Below, piece by piece: positions 44,829 through 56,323 of a DNA stretch of 64,000 bases. The stretch comes from Prostheceraeus crozeri (Eukaryota; Platyhelminthes; Polycladida; Euryleptidae). The notes beneath the pieces are model-generated. The model did no database searches. It was not told where the DNA came from and saw nothing but the letters and a program-made list of their open reading frames with translations. Location of the stretch: the NCBI GenBank assembly GCA_907163375.1, contig CAJQUW010014328.1, positions 1 to 64,000 on the forward strand, in the 5' to 3' direction. The stretch's first letter is position 1. The number at the start of each line of letters is the position of its first letter. A program made the position numbers and the translations under genes.

Positions 44829-45380
44829 ATGGTACAAAGTACTCTGGTGGATGTCAACACCTTCAGGCCTACGGACTACAAAGCTGAGAAGCACGACTTG
44901 GATTGTTCCAAATCTAGTCTTGTTGTGGGTGATAACAACCTCAGGGGTCTTTCATCTACCCTCTCGGAGTGCTCGGTGTTTCACAATGATAGGTATCGCT
45001 TAAGCTATTTGAAAAGTGTCCTTCAATCAGAGAAGGCGGTGCATCCTTTGGTTACCGCCTTCGTCCTGTGTTTCTCATACTTGGATGAACAGAACAAGCC
45101 CATCACGAACTATACTACTTGCAGGTCAGTCCTGCACAATGCAAGAAGGCTCTTTCCCAATGCTCGCCTTGGTGTGGTGCTATACGTGCTACCCAAAGAA
45201 GCTAAAGACCCCTCCAAATCAGACATGTTGGAATTCAATGCCAACGTCAGCAAGAAGTTACCCTCTGGCTGTGAAGTGGTCCCGGTAGCAGCTGACTTCA
45301 ATGTCTTGGATGCTTCGTGTTGGTCCCTCTCCGAGAAGGAGGTTGTTTTTGACATCATCAAGGCTTTTTTAGGACAGTAG
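44829..45380 (+). CDS. SGNH-hydrolase-like ORF at the front of a PLE
   Basis: Uninterrupted 183 aa ORF from the ATG at 44829, ending TAG. Visible pattern: LVVGDNNLRGL near residue 36 (block I of SGNH enzymes is GDS; here the nucleophile position reads Asn), a block TAFVLCFSYLDEQNKP, then RRLFPNARLGVVLYVLP, and a closing DFNVLDASCWSLSEKE where SGNH enzymes have the D-x-x-H box. The layout and hydrophobic strand spacing fit the SGNH fold, but both catalytic positions look substituted, so a binding or structural role is as likely as esterase activity. It lies in the same orientation upstream of the RT. I rate the fold as tentative. Confidence 0.5.
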   Translation: MVQSTLVDVNTFRPTDYKAEKHDLDCSKSSLVVGDNNLRGLSSTLSECSVFHNDRYRLSYLKSVLQSEKAVHPLVTAFVLCFSYLDEQNKPITNYTTCRSVLHNARRLFPNARLGVVLYVLPKEAKDPSKSDMLEFNANVSKKLPSGCEVVPVAADFNVLDASCWSLSEKEVVFDIIKAFLGQ

Positions 45381-45687
45381 CCAGTCACAGCTTCGGCGCC
45401 AACACCAGACTTTCTCATGTAGCTGGTAGGAACTTCCTCTGCACCTCTCCTAGTTTTCCTACTTCTTCTTCCACGAATAACCTCCTTCAGCACACTAGAA
45501 GCTTTATTCCGGCTCCAACGGGGAAGTGCTGTCATCGGTCGATTGCTGCTGGGGTGGAGGATTTCCTCCGGAAACTTCAATGGCGCTCTGTTCTTTCAGG
45601 TCGAGATTCGGCCCCTCGCTGTCGCTTTTCGTATTCGAGTAGTCGCTACCCTCCGAGTGATCTTGTGCCCCATTCTGTTTCTGACAC

Positions 45688-46827
45688 TTGCTCCACCATC
45701 AGGACTTCAGTTCAAGATCTCCTTCGAAACTGCAGAACCTGCTTCCCCGCGACAATTTGTCCCCTTTCCGGAGGTCCGAGCTGCTCCGCCTTAGCTCTGA
45801 GGATTCTGTGGTAGTTACTCCAGTAGATAAGGGTAGTGGCTGGATGATCATCCCCAACTCACATTATGAGGCGGAATCCTTCCGTCAACTCGGCAACGAA
45901 AATCACTATCAGCCACTGGAGCGCGAGATCGATCGGCATGTACGTGACAGGCTATGTGCTCTTCTGACCCACATCTATAAGAATGGTGTTCTCACCAAAC
46001 GCGAGTTTTTGGCCTTGGAACCCTGTCAACCGATGAGACCCCGTCGCTTCTATCTTTTACCGAAGATTCATAAGACTGTTTGAGGTTATGAGGGTATGCC
46101 TCCTGGCCGCCCCATTGTCGGGGATGTGGACAGCGTTACCCATTCGTGTGCTATGCTTTTGGAACATTTCTTGGCACCGCTTGCTCGTTCGGGAAAGAGC
46201 TTCGTTAGGGATTCCTTACATGTCATCAGCTTGCTTCGCGACTTGCCAGTTAACGAGGAGTCTTTGCTTGTCACTTGTGACGTGGCTGCCCTGTATACCA
46301 ATATCTCTACGGAAGCTGAGATCCAAGCTGTAAGGAGGGCTTTCAAGAAGTTTCTTGACACCAGCCGACCAGATCTTTCCCTCCTCTCGATGCTGCGGAT
46401 TATTCTTACCTCCAACAGTTTCAGCTTCCGGGGGGAGAGTTTCCTTCAAGTTCAAGGTACAGCTATGGGTTGTCCTTTTGGTCCCTCATACGCGACTATC
46501 TTCATGAACGATTGGGAAGAGTCAGTTTATGCGTACCCTACGAAGCCACCTATCTGGCTACGGTATATTGACGATATTTTCTTTGTATGGGATGCTGGTG
46601 AGCCCAGCCTCTTCCCCTTCGTGCAGTACATTAACGGGCTTCTCCCTACCATCACTGTCGATCTGTGCCACGATTCAAAGAGTATTCGTTTCTTGGACCT
46701 GGTGCTATACAAACAGGGTAATCGTCTTGGATTTAGAGTCGGGTTCAAGCCTACTGATACGCATGCCATTCTGAGTCCGTCTTCGTACCATCCGAAGAGT
46801 GTGTTTGTGGGCATCCTATTCAGTTAA
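45688..46827 (+). pseudogene. PLE reverse transcriptase, broken
   Basis: Two open parts (45688-46083 and 46096-46827). The first has VVVTPVDKGSGWMIIPNSHY and RRFYLLPKIHK; the second has GRPIVGDVDS, motif A CDVAALYTNIS, motif B VQGTAMGCPFGPS, motif C RYIDDIFFVW and FLDLVLYKQ. This is the standard PLE order. Fossil with about two breaks in this part. Confidence 0.88.
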
Positions 46828-47532
46828 TTGTATAGGTGGTGCACTCATTCTTCAACTTATGCTGACTTTCAGACGACCAAGAGTATTGTCCAACCTGTTT
46901 GGATCAACCAGGGCTACACTCGCTCTGCCATTAGAGACACTGTCCGTCGAGTGTTTGCCCTTACGGGCCAAAGTCCTGGTAACTGGGACACTGGTTTCTT
47001 TCCGCGCAGTTGTAGCATATGTTCTTATGGACGTTTTACGTGTACAGTCCTTAATCCGTATACCAGTAGTCGTTTTTATATTGTACATAGACTTACCTGT
47101 CAATCAAATAACGTTGTTTATTACATACACTGTCAAAGGTGCAACATCGGTTACGTCGGTCAGACTTTCCGTTCCTTGTCTAAGAGAATTTCGGAGCATC
47201 TGTACCACATTCGTAGCTCACAACCTACCCCAGTCGGTCTGCATTTCAACGGTGGTTGTTCTCTTGGTGATTTTTCCTTTTTTGGTTTGGAGCACTGCCA
47301 TCGTGAGGGTAAAAGACTTTTGAAAGAGAATGCTTGGATGACTCGCCGTGGGTCTTTGAAACCCGGTGGCCTGAATCAGTCATTGAATAAATCGGACAAG
47401 TTGCATGTAGTTGTTCCTTTCAATGACAGCCGTGTTGTTAAGTTATGTAAGGACCTAGTTCCTGAGATCCCCATGTGTGCATCATTGACAATGCACCCCA
47501 ACCTGGAGAGGTTACTTACGACCAACCGTTAG
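46828..47532 (+). pseudogene. PLE GIY-YIG nuclease segment
   Basis: An open segment in the same direction as the RT. A Cys-rich stretch (SCSICSYGRF) is followed by YYIHCQRCNIGYVGQTFRSLSKRISEH, the Cys pair and GIY-YIG core with Arg and His-containing helix, and a C-terminal GGCSLGDFSFFGLEHC region. In PLEs this domain nicks the target DNA. Part of the broken element above. Confidence 0.85.
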
Positions 47533-47924
47533 TCGTCCCATTGTTTAATTCTTTCTATGTCTTCTTTCATACATATCGCTTTAACTCCAGTATGCCTAGT
47601 TCACGCATACCAGTATTAAACTCTTTTTTACTTTTACTTTACTTAGAAGCATATCATATCTACCTTTATTTGTTGTGTGCATGCTTGTTGATATCTGCAT
47701 GCCGAGTGCTTCTGTTTATGCTTATTATTTGTGCATATCTTCTGTTTATTCATGCTTTTTAGTTAATGCTTTGTTCATGTATTTGTGTTCATGTATTTAG
47801 ATGCAGGCCATTTAAGTTTCATTTCAGTGATGTTGTGTTATCATTTAATGCTCTATTGCATGTCTTATCTGCTTTCACATTTGAGTTCTCAAAGAGTTTC
47901 TGCTTTCTTGCAGTTTATTTGGCA

Positions 47925-47951
47925 TTGAAAAGTTAAATAACGAAACCGGTC
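47925..47951 (+). ncRNA. Hammerhead-ribozyme-like core in PLE 3' region
   Basis: Sequence order: ttgaaaa (cf. CUGANGA, two differences), a perfect short helix gtta-aa-taac (47932-47941), then gaaac (47942-47946), cg, and the cleavage triplet gtc (47949-47951). Its position, downstream of a PLE coding region, is where such ribozymes are known in this class. Helix II is short and the first strand is imperfect, so self-cleavage is uncertain. Confidence 0.45.
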
Positions 47952-48129
47952 TGCCATTACTCTTGAGTTTTTCCCTCATTACATGTACACTGGTTGGTCG
48001 CTGCTGTTTTCGGATTGTTGGTGTGGTCGGTGTGTGGATCTCGGAGGTCGCTTCGGCTGCCTATCTCTCTCTCTCTTGGCTGTTCTCAGGGCACTGTTGG
48101 TGGGCCTAATATCTTCAGCATTTAAACGG

Positions 48130-48938
48130 ACGACTGCAAAGCATTGCATGGGAATAACAGAGTTTTCAAGTATTCAGATGATAGCACTATTGCCATCCCT
48201 TGCAAATTTCCATCAAATAATACTTGTCAGAAAAAGCTACAAGATGAATTCAATAACATATGCGAATGGAGCAAGACAAATTCACTTGAAATTAATAATG
48301 GCAAATGTAAACAAATTTCATTTTCAATTAATCACACTCGATGATGAAATTCTTGATATCGCTGATACTAACTACCTCACAATCCTCGGAATTACCTTTC
48401 AATCAAATTGTAAGTTTACAAAGCATGGTAAAGAGTTTCTGACTCGCCTCAGGCGTTTGATTTATATCATTAAAGATCCCAAATTGAACCACTTTCCTAA
48501 ATCAGACATTGACCAAGTCTTTGATGCTCTAACTATTTCTAGAATTCGATACGGTATATCTGTTTATGGCTCTGATGTACATGTCCTTTCTCGTATTGAT
48601 AAGTTTTTAAAAAGTAGCCATCGTCATGGCTATACTTCAAGGATATATGATGTATATAAAATTCTGTATAATGAAGATCATCGCATCTTTAAGAACATTC
48701 TAAAAGTCAAAAACCATCCACTTCATCATTACTATGAAGCAAATAAAATTTCACGGAATATTTCAACAAGAAAAAACTTTAGTATTATGAACCCAACAAC
48801 ACTAACACTTGCTTGTCTGAACTCATTTTGCAATCGTGTTTTGCCTTTTTGACCTATTTGGTATATTCATATTCTGATATAATTCCTGCATTTGGGGTTA
48901 TAATAAATAAATTCATAGTTCATAGTTCATAGTTCATA

Positions 48939-48939
<1 letters not shown>
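48130..48939 (+). mobile_element. 5'-truncated LINE 3' fragment
   Basis: The plus strand holds the end of an RT (RVFKYSDDSTIAIPC, then a frame change near 48340 to LGITFQSNCKFTKHG ... LTISRIRYGISVYGSD) and C-terminal region to the stop at 48850-48852. It ends with aataaataaattcatag and four ttcatag units (48912-48939). The active-site box reads YSDD rather than YADD. At least one frameshift. The (TC)n tract follows directly. Confidence 0.82.

Positions 48940-49008
<69 letters not shown>
48940..49008. repeat. (TC)n microsatellite, left of the whole LINE
   Basis: About 34 perfect TC units between the ttcatag tail of the preceding LINE and the 3' terminus of the next one. Confidence 0.97.
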
Positions 49009-49011
<3 letters not shown>

Positions 49012-50036
49012 ATCTCAAAATCTCAAAATCTCAAAAAGTTTATTGCCCATCTGGTGGGAACAAACAAGGTACATATGAAATAATTACAGTAATGTCAAAT
49101 GAGTGGCAGAAAAAATAAAGATGACAATGTATGGAATGGGTGAAATGAAAGCTAAAAACACACACTTGCACCATGATCGCCGTTGTATACCTCGAGTGAA
49201 TTGGTGATTAGGATGAAAGTCTGAAAAAGTCTTGAGATATATACAGTCAAAAGTTTTGCTATGAACGAGACAATGTCGAATGAATGAATGAGTCATAACA
49301 TCATTAACTAGAGGAGAGGAGACAAGCATGTATCAAAATATATAAACATCGTTTTCATTTTGATTTGAGAATGATTATTTTATGTTATTAATCAAGTTTA
49401 TTTGGAATTTTTATTTGCACATCACACCCAGCAGCAGTTTACTAACCCTATTATTAATCCTATTATTTAATCGGAGGCACGGTTATTAAATCAAATTCAA
49501 TGTCTGTGAATCAATAATCTTCAGTACATACCTGGAATGTGATCAAGAAATGGTTGAGAAACAGATAACAGCCTGTAATGTCAACCGTCCTCCGATTAAG
49601 TATCGTAGCGAGTGACCGAGATATTCCTATAATCTACTTTCAATGTCTGTGAGTAATTTTCACCATCACTTAACAATGCAATTCTGCTACCCATTGTTTT
49701 ATTTGTTCGGTTCATTCATCAAGTGTTAGCGTTTCACCAACTTATATCGTAGAAATCAGATGAAGTAGCTGATTTACATATTGATTAGAAAAGTCAATCA
49801 TGTTGATATTGTATGTTCGCATTCATGGACATCAAGTATGTTACTATCCGCTATCTATGATTTCATTCTGCATTTAGTCGCAACGTTTAATATCATAAAT
49901 GCCGGACCAGTATTTTCAATGTTCCAGATATCGTCGTTTCCTAATTGTATTTATTGTTTAGAAAGAAAAGTCATTCGTTATCGCTGGATGGTGCAGAAAC
50001 ATGTTCTTAGACATAGGTTCGTCTACTGTCCGCTAT
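49009..50036 (-). other. LINE 3' untranslated region with AATAAA and ttttgaga tail
   Basis: No coding domain. It ends with caataaac (signal AATAAA at 49044-49039) and three to four ttttgaga units that merge into (GA)n on the element strand. A 17 bp motif, act-tccgctatctatg, occurs at about 49843-49859 and again at 50026-50042 on the plus strand, for which I have no explanation. Confidence 0.7.
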
Positions 50037-53000
50037 CTATGTTCTTTTATTTTTGATGTCCATTGCTTTATCAATATATTCGCTAACTATTCTTATCTGT
50101 ACACATGTTAATGAGTTCATGAAGTCATAGAAGTTTGTCCGTGAGAGATCTTTAAGATGCGGAATCAAAGCATATCTCACACTACTATAACATGGACATT
50201 TAACAATGAAATGAAAGATATCTTCGTTGTCATTATGGTCACATAGTTTACAGACACAATCTTTATATGTACTGCGATTTTGATACGTACCAATTTCTGC
50301 TGCCAGTGTGTGATTTCCTGTTCTGATTTTGATAATATTATTAATTTTATATTTGTCGCTACTTAGTACTAGATATTGCTTTAATTCACATTGGAATCTG
50401 CACAATTCTAAATAATTAAAACCTTTATTGCTATGTTTGGCATTGTCGATCCATTCTTTCCTGAAGAACTCAATCAGACCATTATTAATTATTTTTTTGG
50501 ACTTTACACTGCAATCCAGGCTTTGTATTTCTCTGAATTTGATTTTGTCAAATAAATTGCTTATCCTGACACACCATGTATTGCGATAGGACCTATGGTA
50601 TGTATTGCTTTGTATGTTTTTGAATATTCGCGTGATTAATCGTGAAGTACTATCATCATTTAACTTAAGAAAATAGTTAATTGCCGATTTATAGCAATAA
50701 AATTCAATTGGTCTGACACCGAATTCACCAATAATGCAATAGTTTGGCGTAGTTAGCCGTAAATGGTAAAATCTTTTGTAAAATTGCATAATCACACGAT
50801 TTATGTCAGTTAAGTTTCTATCAAAAAACAGCTCACTTCCATATCGCATTTTCGATACCGTCAGCATTTCAAATGTTTCGGTTAGTATTCTACCATCAAC
50901 ACAGTTGAACTCCTTTAAAGTTTTAGCAGTTACGTATGAGGATGCTTTCCCTTTTTTCGTTAGCTCTTCTATGTGTTTTCTGTCATTTTTCGTGATCCAA
51001 TAACCTAAATATTTGTATTCGTCGACAATTTCTATTGGTGATAGGCCTATATCATCCTCACCTGTTAAATTTAGCTTCTCATATTTTTCAATTTCGTTGA
51101 AGATCATTATTTTTGTCTTATTATAGTTGATTTTTAAGTTGTTATCTTCACAAAATTTATGAAGAAACTTAAGCTGTTGAATAATGCCAATTTGTGTTTC
51201 ACTCATTAATAGAATGTCGTCAGCATATATGAGCGTCGCTATTTCTAAATTATTTATTTTTGCAGGATCATATTTAGTAATATTTCGATAAAGTTCAGTT
51301 GAAAAGTCATTCATATAAATACAAAACAGAGTGGGCGATAAGCTGTCTCCTTGTGGAACACCATGTTTCACCTGGAATTCGCCACTCTCTTCACCATTGA
51401 ACAAGACTTTATAGGCTTTGAATTTTATAATATATATTAGTAATAGTAAAAAGTCACCATTAGGTATTATGCATCTCAATTTACTTATTAGTCTACTTTT
51501 TTGGACAGAATCAAATGCTTTCGAAAGATCAACAAAGCAGGTGTACAGTGGTTTTTTATCATTTTTATATATTTGTATTGTTTCTTTTAAGATCCATATA
51601 TTGTCTATTGTAGAGTGATCTTTCCTGAAACCTGTTTGAGATTCATGTAATATCTTATATTTATCAAGCCATATATTTAGCCTATCATTTAGTATTCTAG
51701 TCAATAATTTTTCAATACACGAAGATAAGTTCAAACATCGGTAAGAATTAACATCATTTTTATCACCCTTCTTAAAAATGGGGCTGATCCAACTGGAATG
51801 CCAAGGAGTTTCATGTTCAATCATAATTTTATTAAAAAGAGTATGTAGGATATTAATTTGGTTCGGGTCATTCTTTAGCATTTCATAGACAATTTCGTCT
51901 GGGCCACTAGATTTTGAAGTTTTTGAGTATTTTACTGCATTTTCAATTTCCGCTGTTGTAATAGTTTGATTAATAGTCTCGTTATTTTCGGTGGGTGATA
52001 TTAGATCTATGAGAGTTTCGTCGTTTCGATTGCTATTTAGATTTTCAACATCAACATTCCTGTTTCCAATACTTTCTTTGAAAGAATGAGCTGTTAACGA
52101 AGTTTTATCTTTAGTGTTTTTCTTAGTCCTGCTTTTGTTCAATAATTCCCAATATCTTTTAGTGTCATTATTAGCTCTTGCTGCTTGGAGCTCATTTAGC
52201 TTTATCTGTTGCAATGACTTCTTTTCCTTTTTAATGCTTTTATTAAGTTCTCTTTTTGTTTGTAATAATAAATTTAAGTTTTGTTCAGATTGATCGGCTT
52301 TGTACTTTTCCACATTTAGTTTATATATTTTCCTAAGTAGCCGTAGCTCTTCAGAATAAATTGTTTGTTTATTCAAATTCACCACAGTAGTTAATGATTT
52401 CTTATTGGCATCAACTAATTTATCATAAATTTCTGACTTATTTAGTTTCTCGTCATTTATTTCCTTTAGAATTCTTGTACTCTTAAATGAAATAGTTTGA
52501 CGAAACTTTTCTATGTCATATTTTGGTGACCACTTGAGGGGCATAATGCGTTTGTTATGATTTATTTGTGTCTTAAATCTATTCTTTAATGCATTAGTTG
52601 TTAGTGGCTTTAAAGGTATCTTTAAATTAAATTTCATTGGTCTATGATCAGTAAATAATTGAGGTTCCAAAATTCTGAATCCTTCTAAATGTCTTAAAAT
52701 TGACTCCGAAATTAATAAATAATCTATCACTGATTTATAACATCTATCATTTTGAAGTCTGCAGAATGTATGTTCTCCCTTTTCAAATCTGCCATTTGCT
52801 ATAATGAGAGAAGTTTCATTGCAGAAATTTATCAGTTCTCTTCCTTGTTTATTTACAATTAAGTCTTCAGAATTTCTTAATGGGAGATTCATGTGAGCAT
52901 TGTCATTTAGTTTGCCTATTCTACTATTTAGGTCTCCCAGCATGATAACATGTTTCATTTTGAACTTTTCTATATAACTTTTTATTTTGTCAAGGTATTC

Positions 53001-53384
53001 TTTATCTGCATAGTTAGACTCTCTGCTTTCTCTATAGCATAAAATGATATGTATTCTATTTATTTCCTTCCATTGTTGGTTTGATATTTGAATTATTATA
53101 ATATCTCCATTTTCAGATGCCAATTTTTCTATGTTTAAACTCTCCTTTTTGTGGTATAGGCTAATTCCTTTAACTTGTCGCCCAAGGTTATTTTTAGTTT
53201 TGCTAGTTGTATTCATAACATCATATTGATCTATTGACAAGTTATTGTATTCTCTTAAATGTGTTTCAGTGAAACATAATATATCTGCATCACATGTGTC
53301 ATTAATCTTATTAACTTCTACAATTTTATTGACATTTAATCCGTTTATATTTGTGTAAAAAAATTTTACTGTCTGCATTTCCAT
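50037..53384 (-). CDS. LINE ORF2: APE endonuclease and reverse transcriptase
   Basis: 1115 aa, uninterrupted. The N-terminal APE-type endonuclease has TNINGL (11-16), TETH (39-42), GDLN (150-153), SVIDYLL (218-224) and TDHRPM (245-250), all catalytic blocks present. The RT has SSGPDEI (492-498), motif A VDLSKAFD (618-625), motif B GVPQGDSLSP (675-684) and the active site YADD (720-723), then thumb. The C-terminus carries a Cys-His motif (CKLC ... HFIVKCPCY) common to LINE ORF2 proteins. It nicks target DNA and reverse transcribes the element RNA in place. The start 37 bp after the ORF1 stop suggests reinitiation or a similar mechanism. Confidence 0.95.
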   Translation of the reverse strand: MEMQTVKFFYTNINGLNVNKIVEVNKINDTCDADILCFTETHLREYNNLSIDQYDVMNTTSKTKNNLGRQVKGISLYHKKESLNIEKLASENGDIIIIQISNQQWKEINRIHIILCYRESRESNYADKEYLDKIKSYIEKFKMKHVIMLGDLNSRIGKLNDNAHMNLPLRNSEDLIVNKQGRELINFCNETSLIIANGRFEKGEHTFCRLQNDRCYKSVIDYLLISESILRHLEGFRILEPQLFTDHRPMKFNLKIPLKPLTTNALKNRFKTQINHNKRIMPLKWSPKYDIEKFRQTISFKSTRILKEINDEKLNKSEIYDKLVDANKKSLTTVVNLNKQTIYSEELRLLRKIYKLNVEKYKADQSEQNLNLLLQTKRELNKSIKKEKKSLQQIKLNELQAARANNDTKRYWELLNKSRTKKNTKDKTSLTAHSFKESIGNRNVDVENLNSNRNDETLIDLISPTENNETINQTITTAEIENAVKYSKTSKSSGPDEIVYEMLKNDPNQINILHTLFNKIMIEHETPWHSSWISPIFKKGDKNDVNSYRCLNLSSCIEKLLTRILNDRLNIWLDKYKILHESQTGFRKDHSTIDNIWILKETIQIYKNDKKPLYTCFVDLSKAFDSVQKSRLISKLRCIIPNGDFLLLLIYIIKFKAYKVLFNGEESGEFQVKHGVPQGDSLSPTLFCIYMNDFSTELYRNITKYDPAKINNLEIATLIYADDILLMSETQIGIIQQLKFLHKFCEDNNLKINYNKTKIMIFNEIEKYEKLNLTGEDDIGLSPIEIVDEYKYLGYWITKNDRKHIEELTKKGKASSYVTAKTLKEFNCVDGRILTETFEMLTVSKMRYGSELFFDRNLTDINRVIMQFYKRFYHLRLTTPNYCIIGEFGVRPIEFYCYKSAINYFLKLNDDSTSRLITRIFKNIQSNTYHRSYRNTWCVRISNLFDKIKFREIQSLDCSVKSKKIINNGLIEFFRKEWIDNAKHSNKGFNYLELCRFQCELKQYLVLSSDKYKINNIIKIRTGNHTLAAEIGTYQNRSTYKDCVCKLCDHNDNEDIFHFIVKCPCYSSVRYALIPHLKDLSRTNFYDFMNSLTCVQIRIVSEYIDKAMDIKNKRT

Positions 53385-53421
53385 CTCACTTTTTTCTGTC
53401 TCCTCTCCTCGCTCACTTTCG

Positions 53422-54561
53422 CTAAATAAACTGCTGCTGTTGTTGCATACCAGGTTGGTTGAAGTTATAGTGTCCTTGAGTCATGGGTAAAAAGGTTGGC
53501 TGTTGATAATACGAGGTGGGCTGAGGTTGCTGCTGGTAGGACTGTTGATGAGGCGGATATCGTTGATGAGAAGGATGACGATATTGTTGCTGCGGTCTCG
53601 CAAAGTTATTTCTTGGCGTGTACCAATTTGGTCGATTATTTGAGTAGCAATTTCTTGCTATATGCCCTCTCCTTCCGCATGAGTGACATGTTGGCGGTGG
53701 TCGTCTTCGCTGTTGATAGTGGGGTCGCGATTGGTAGAATCTTTGCTGATACGGTCTTGGATTGTAATGATGACTCGGTGGTGGTGGTGGTGGTGGTGGT
53801 TGGTACGTCGGATATTCTTCTTGTTTTCTCAGTCTATGTTTTACACTGGCCTGCAGGTCGTCGATAAGATGTCTCAATACGGCTATTTCTGAGTTCGTGT
53901 CACGCTTTTGTGTTTCAATGAGGTTAATCAGCTCTTCGTTGTTCTTGTTACTGTCACTGTTGTTGTCAATTCTTTCTTCTTTGTTGTTGCTGGTGTTTCG
54001 ACTTCTCTGTTGCTGTTGCTTCTCCTCGTACTCACTCAGCTGGGTTTCGTAAGCTGACACCGTCATCAGCAGATCCGAGTTCTTCCTATTCAGCATCTCC
54101 ATGTCTTCCTTCAGAGTCTCAATTTGATCTTTGATTTCATCTCTTTGAACGGTTACTTCATACACCATTTTCTTCATTTGGTCGATTTCTTCTTCCTTGT
54201 TTTGGATTCGCATCTTGTACTCATTCACCAACAGATCTTTTCCATTGAATTTCTTTGTATTCTCTTCTATCATCTGATACTCTGTAGGATGGACTTTCTT
54301 TACGCACTCGCCACACGTAAATTTTCTTTTGTACAAATTTTCCTTCATGTACTTTACCAACTCGTAAATGGGTAGATCGGTGCACGAATAATGCAGGATC
54401 CTCTCACATTTTCGACAAGGAAGAAAAAATTGGTCTTCGATGGAGTGGGTGCAAGCGCTGCATTTATCTTTGGAGGCAACAAAACCGGGATGTTGGGATG
54501 AGGATGAAGATGATTGGAGGGGTGATGTAGGCTGTGCCGTCACTGGAGCAGATGTAGACAT
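53422..54561 (-). CDS. LINE ORF1: PHD-like finger, coiled coil, CCHC knuckle
   Basis: 379 aa from the Met at 54561 (MSTSAPVTAQ); an in-frame Met 54 bp upstream is possible but lies in the leader. Residues about 34-105 form a PHD/RING-like Cys-His finger (CSACTHS ... CRKCERILHYSC ... CGEC). About 125-250 is a charged coiled coil (NEYKMRIQNKEEEIDQMKKM...). Then comes a Pro-rich stretch and a retroviral-type zinc knuckle CHSCGRRGHIARNC, then a Gln/Tyr/Pro-rich tail. LINE ORF1 proteins bind element RNA and form RNPs. No break. It is encoded just upstream of ORF2 on the same transcript. Confidence 0.9.
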   Translation of the reverse strand: MSTSAPVTAQPTSPLQSSSSSSQHPGFVASKDKCSACTHSIEDQFFLPCRKCERILHYSCTDLPIYELVKYMKENLYKRKFTCGECVKKVHPTEYQMIEENTKKFNGKDLLVNEYKMRIQNKEEEIDQMKKMVYEVTVQRDEIKDQIETLKEDMEMLNRKNSDLLMTVSAYETQLSEYEEKQQQQRSRNTSNNKEERIDNNSDSNKNNEELINLIETQKRDTNSEIAVLRHLIDDLQASVKHRLRKQEEYPTYQPPPPPPPPSHHYNPRPYQQRFYQSRPHYQQRRRPPPTCHSCGRRGHIARNCYSNNRPNWYTPRNNFARPQQQYRHPSHQRYPPHQQSYQQQPQPTSYYQQPTFLPMTQGHYNFNQPGMQQQQQFI

Positions 54562-54656
54562 TCTGTAAATAGATTGATTTCGAAAGATAATATAATTGGC
54601 AAATATGGAATACACCGGACTTCGACTTCGTCTTTAATTTGTCACAATTGAGTTAG

Positions 54657-56323
<1,667 letters not shown>

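Larger units (their letters stand above)
44829..47954 (+). mobile_element. Broken PLE with an additional SGNH-like ORF
   Basis: In order: an ORF of 183 aa resembling SGNH/GDSL-type hydrolases (44829-45380), a low-conservation link region, an RT (45688-46827 in two open parts), a GIY-YIG nuclease part (46828-47532), a 3' untranslated region, and a hammerhead-like core at 47925-47951. The RT has DVAALYTNIS, QGTAMGCPFGPSYA and RYIDDIFFVW. The nuclease has CQSNNVVYYIHCQRCNIGYVGQT. About three to four breaks; the parts are otherwise well preserved, so the copy is only moderately old. No target duplication was found. Confidence 0.85.
49009..54656 (-). mobile_element. Apparently full-length two-ORF LINE inserted in (TC)n
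   Basis: Minus-strand non-LTR retrotransposon: a short leader (about 95 nt, 54656-54562), ORF1, a 37 bp gap, ORF2, a ~1 kb 3' untranslated region, AATAAA (49044-49039) and a tail of repeated ttttgaga units (49037-49009). Both ORFs are uninterrupted. On the plus strand both flanks are (TC)n in the same phase strand: 48940-49008 and 54657-55281. This is what insertion into a (TC)n tract would leave. The clade is not assigned; ORF1 with a PHD-like finger is reminiscent of CR1-group elements. Confidence 0.88.

Noticed and set aside
44829-47532. Host gene with introns
   Set aside because: The RT and GIY-YIG motifs in order, and the breaks between parts lacking splice consensus, fit a broken PLE better than exons.
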